Source: Delphinapterus leucas
Lineage: Eukaryota > Chordata > Mammalia > Artiodactyla > Monodontidae
Direction: 5' to 3'
NCBI RefSeq assembly: GCF_002288925.2
Contig: NW_022098001.1
Location: forward strand, 9,962,094-10,026,093
DNA: 64,000 nt
Part shown: positions 63,345 to 64,000 of the stretch, piece after piece
Numbering within the stretch: the first letter of the stretch is position 1
Layout of the letters: every line of letters begins with the position of its first letter
Translations under genes and position numbers: made by a program
The notes under the pieces: generated by a model
What the model was told of the DNA's origin: nothing
Databases searched by the model: none
Seen by the model: only the letters and a program-made list of their open reading frames with translations

Positions 63345-63491
63345 CTGGACTATTATCATAGTTAAACATTTTTAAATATACGTAAATTTCTGATGTAGCA
63401 GGAATACCCTGAAAGGATATTGTGTGCCAATTTGAAGTGTACCACAAGCTGCTACCTTCTCCCAAATATTCAATAAATATCCCTGGGAAAT
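63345..63491 (-). CDS. VPS13B: Probable VPS13B exon (most upstream in window), 147 bp
   Basis: On the minus strand a candidate acceptor (pyrimidine-rich, ending cccag) precedes an open segment of 49 codon equivalents, with residues such as IFIEYLGEGSSLWYTSNW and IPATSEIYVYLKMF, then a CCAG/gtacaa donor. It would enter and leave in phase 1. The next recognised exon begins at the second base of a codon, so the two join in frame (…NSPE-SRPLSVPVK…). The frame meets a stop four codons past the donor, as expected for an exon edge. An alternative acceptor 9 bp further in (start at 63482) also keeps phase. I recognise it less directly than the other exons. The phase match and protein-like composition are the main support; an old repeat that happens to be open is the alternative. 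Confidence 0.7.
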
Positions 63492-63604
63492 CTGGGAACA
63501 GATTTGAAAAGTTACAGGACATCAATTTAAATCAATTAAAGGACAGAAGGTAAATAATGTTAAGGAACGTGATTATTAAGCCCCTAAATAAAAATAACAA
63601 AAGA

Positions 63605-64000
63605 AAAATAATTTATTCATTCATGCAACAATTATTTACTGTTTGCCCAATGCCAGAAAGAGCTGTTAGATTCTGGGAATACAAAAGTATATGAGTCAAA
63701 TACAGCCCTTGACATACACTCTGGATGAAGAGACAGAAAAAAAAGGGAAAACTATGATAAACATTATGAGAACAGAAAAGAGGTGCTATGGTAGGGTATC
63801 TTTGAGGAGTGGCACAGACCTATTTTAGAAAGACTGAAAAGGAAAGCTTCCTTTACTGAGAGGATAACATTTAAATAAAAACTCAGAGTATGAAAAGTAC
63901 ATAGTTATGAAAACAGCAATGGAAACAGAAACAGAATATGCAAAAGATCCCAGGCTAGAAAAAGCATGCAGTGTTTGAAGGAATGAAGGAGGATCAATGT
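63605..64000 (-). mobile_element. L2 relic, cut by the window end
   Basis: Begins ttattcattcatgcaacaat and ttactgtttgcccaatgcca (inverted L2 terminus), then tactggg-like landmarks such as gaatacaaaagtatatgagt and gcccttgacatacactctgg. It lies upstream of the first visible exon. Confidence 0.6.

Overview
This is a stretch of mammalian nuclear DNA, almost certainly from a cetacean. The lineage call rests on the repeats: at least ten tRNA-Glu-derived SINEs of the CHR/Bov-tA type found in cetaceans and artiodactyls, including the short CHR form abundant in whales and dolphins, plus young L1 elements of the artiodactyl/cetacean type with matching 3' ends. Nothing bacterial, viral or operon-like is present.

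The only host gene I can support is VPS13B (COH1), transcribed on the minus strand. Seven exons are visible, in transcript order 63491-63345 (probable), 57655-57528, 46907-46673, 27976-27756, 15478-15275, 811-640 and 133-19. Their splice phases chain without a break (1-1, 1-0, 0-1, 1-0, 0-0, 0-1, 1-2), every junction has AG/GT borders, and the six downstream exons translate into consecutive VPS13B protein. They cover roughly 320 codons of the N-terminal quarter of a protein of about 4,000 residues, a Golgi-associated bridge-like lipid-transfer protein. The gene runs past both ends of the window.

Everything else is intron. Intron 134-639 carries a decayed second copy of the adjacent exon. Intron 812-15274 holds L1 fragments, hAT MITEs, one CHR SINE and a palindromic mariner MITE. 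Intron 15479-27755 holds a long old antisense L1 tract split by three SINEs and a MITE, and a MaLR LTR. Intron 27977-46672 contains a full-length L1 (about 35276-42830, plus strand, antisense to VPS13B) with a CpG-rich 5' UTR, an open ORF1 and an ORF2 broken by several frameshifts, flanked by older L1 pieces and more SINEs. Introns 46908-57527 and 57656-63344 are AT-rich with SINEs, a TIR transposon, L2/MIR relics and L1 3' ends.

I found no convincingly new biological system. The observations most worth checking are the tandem exon duplication beside the last VPS13B exon, two near-identical L1 3' ends that could recombine across two coding exons, a MITE hairpin resembling the bovine miR-2284/2285 family, and a SINE insertion whose target-site duplication encloses 88 bp of non-SINE 5' sequence. 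Repeat family names come from recognising consensus sequences by eye, not from a RepeatMasker run; boundaries are approximate unless target-site duplications are given.
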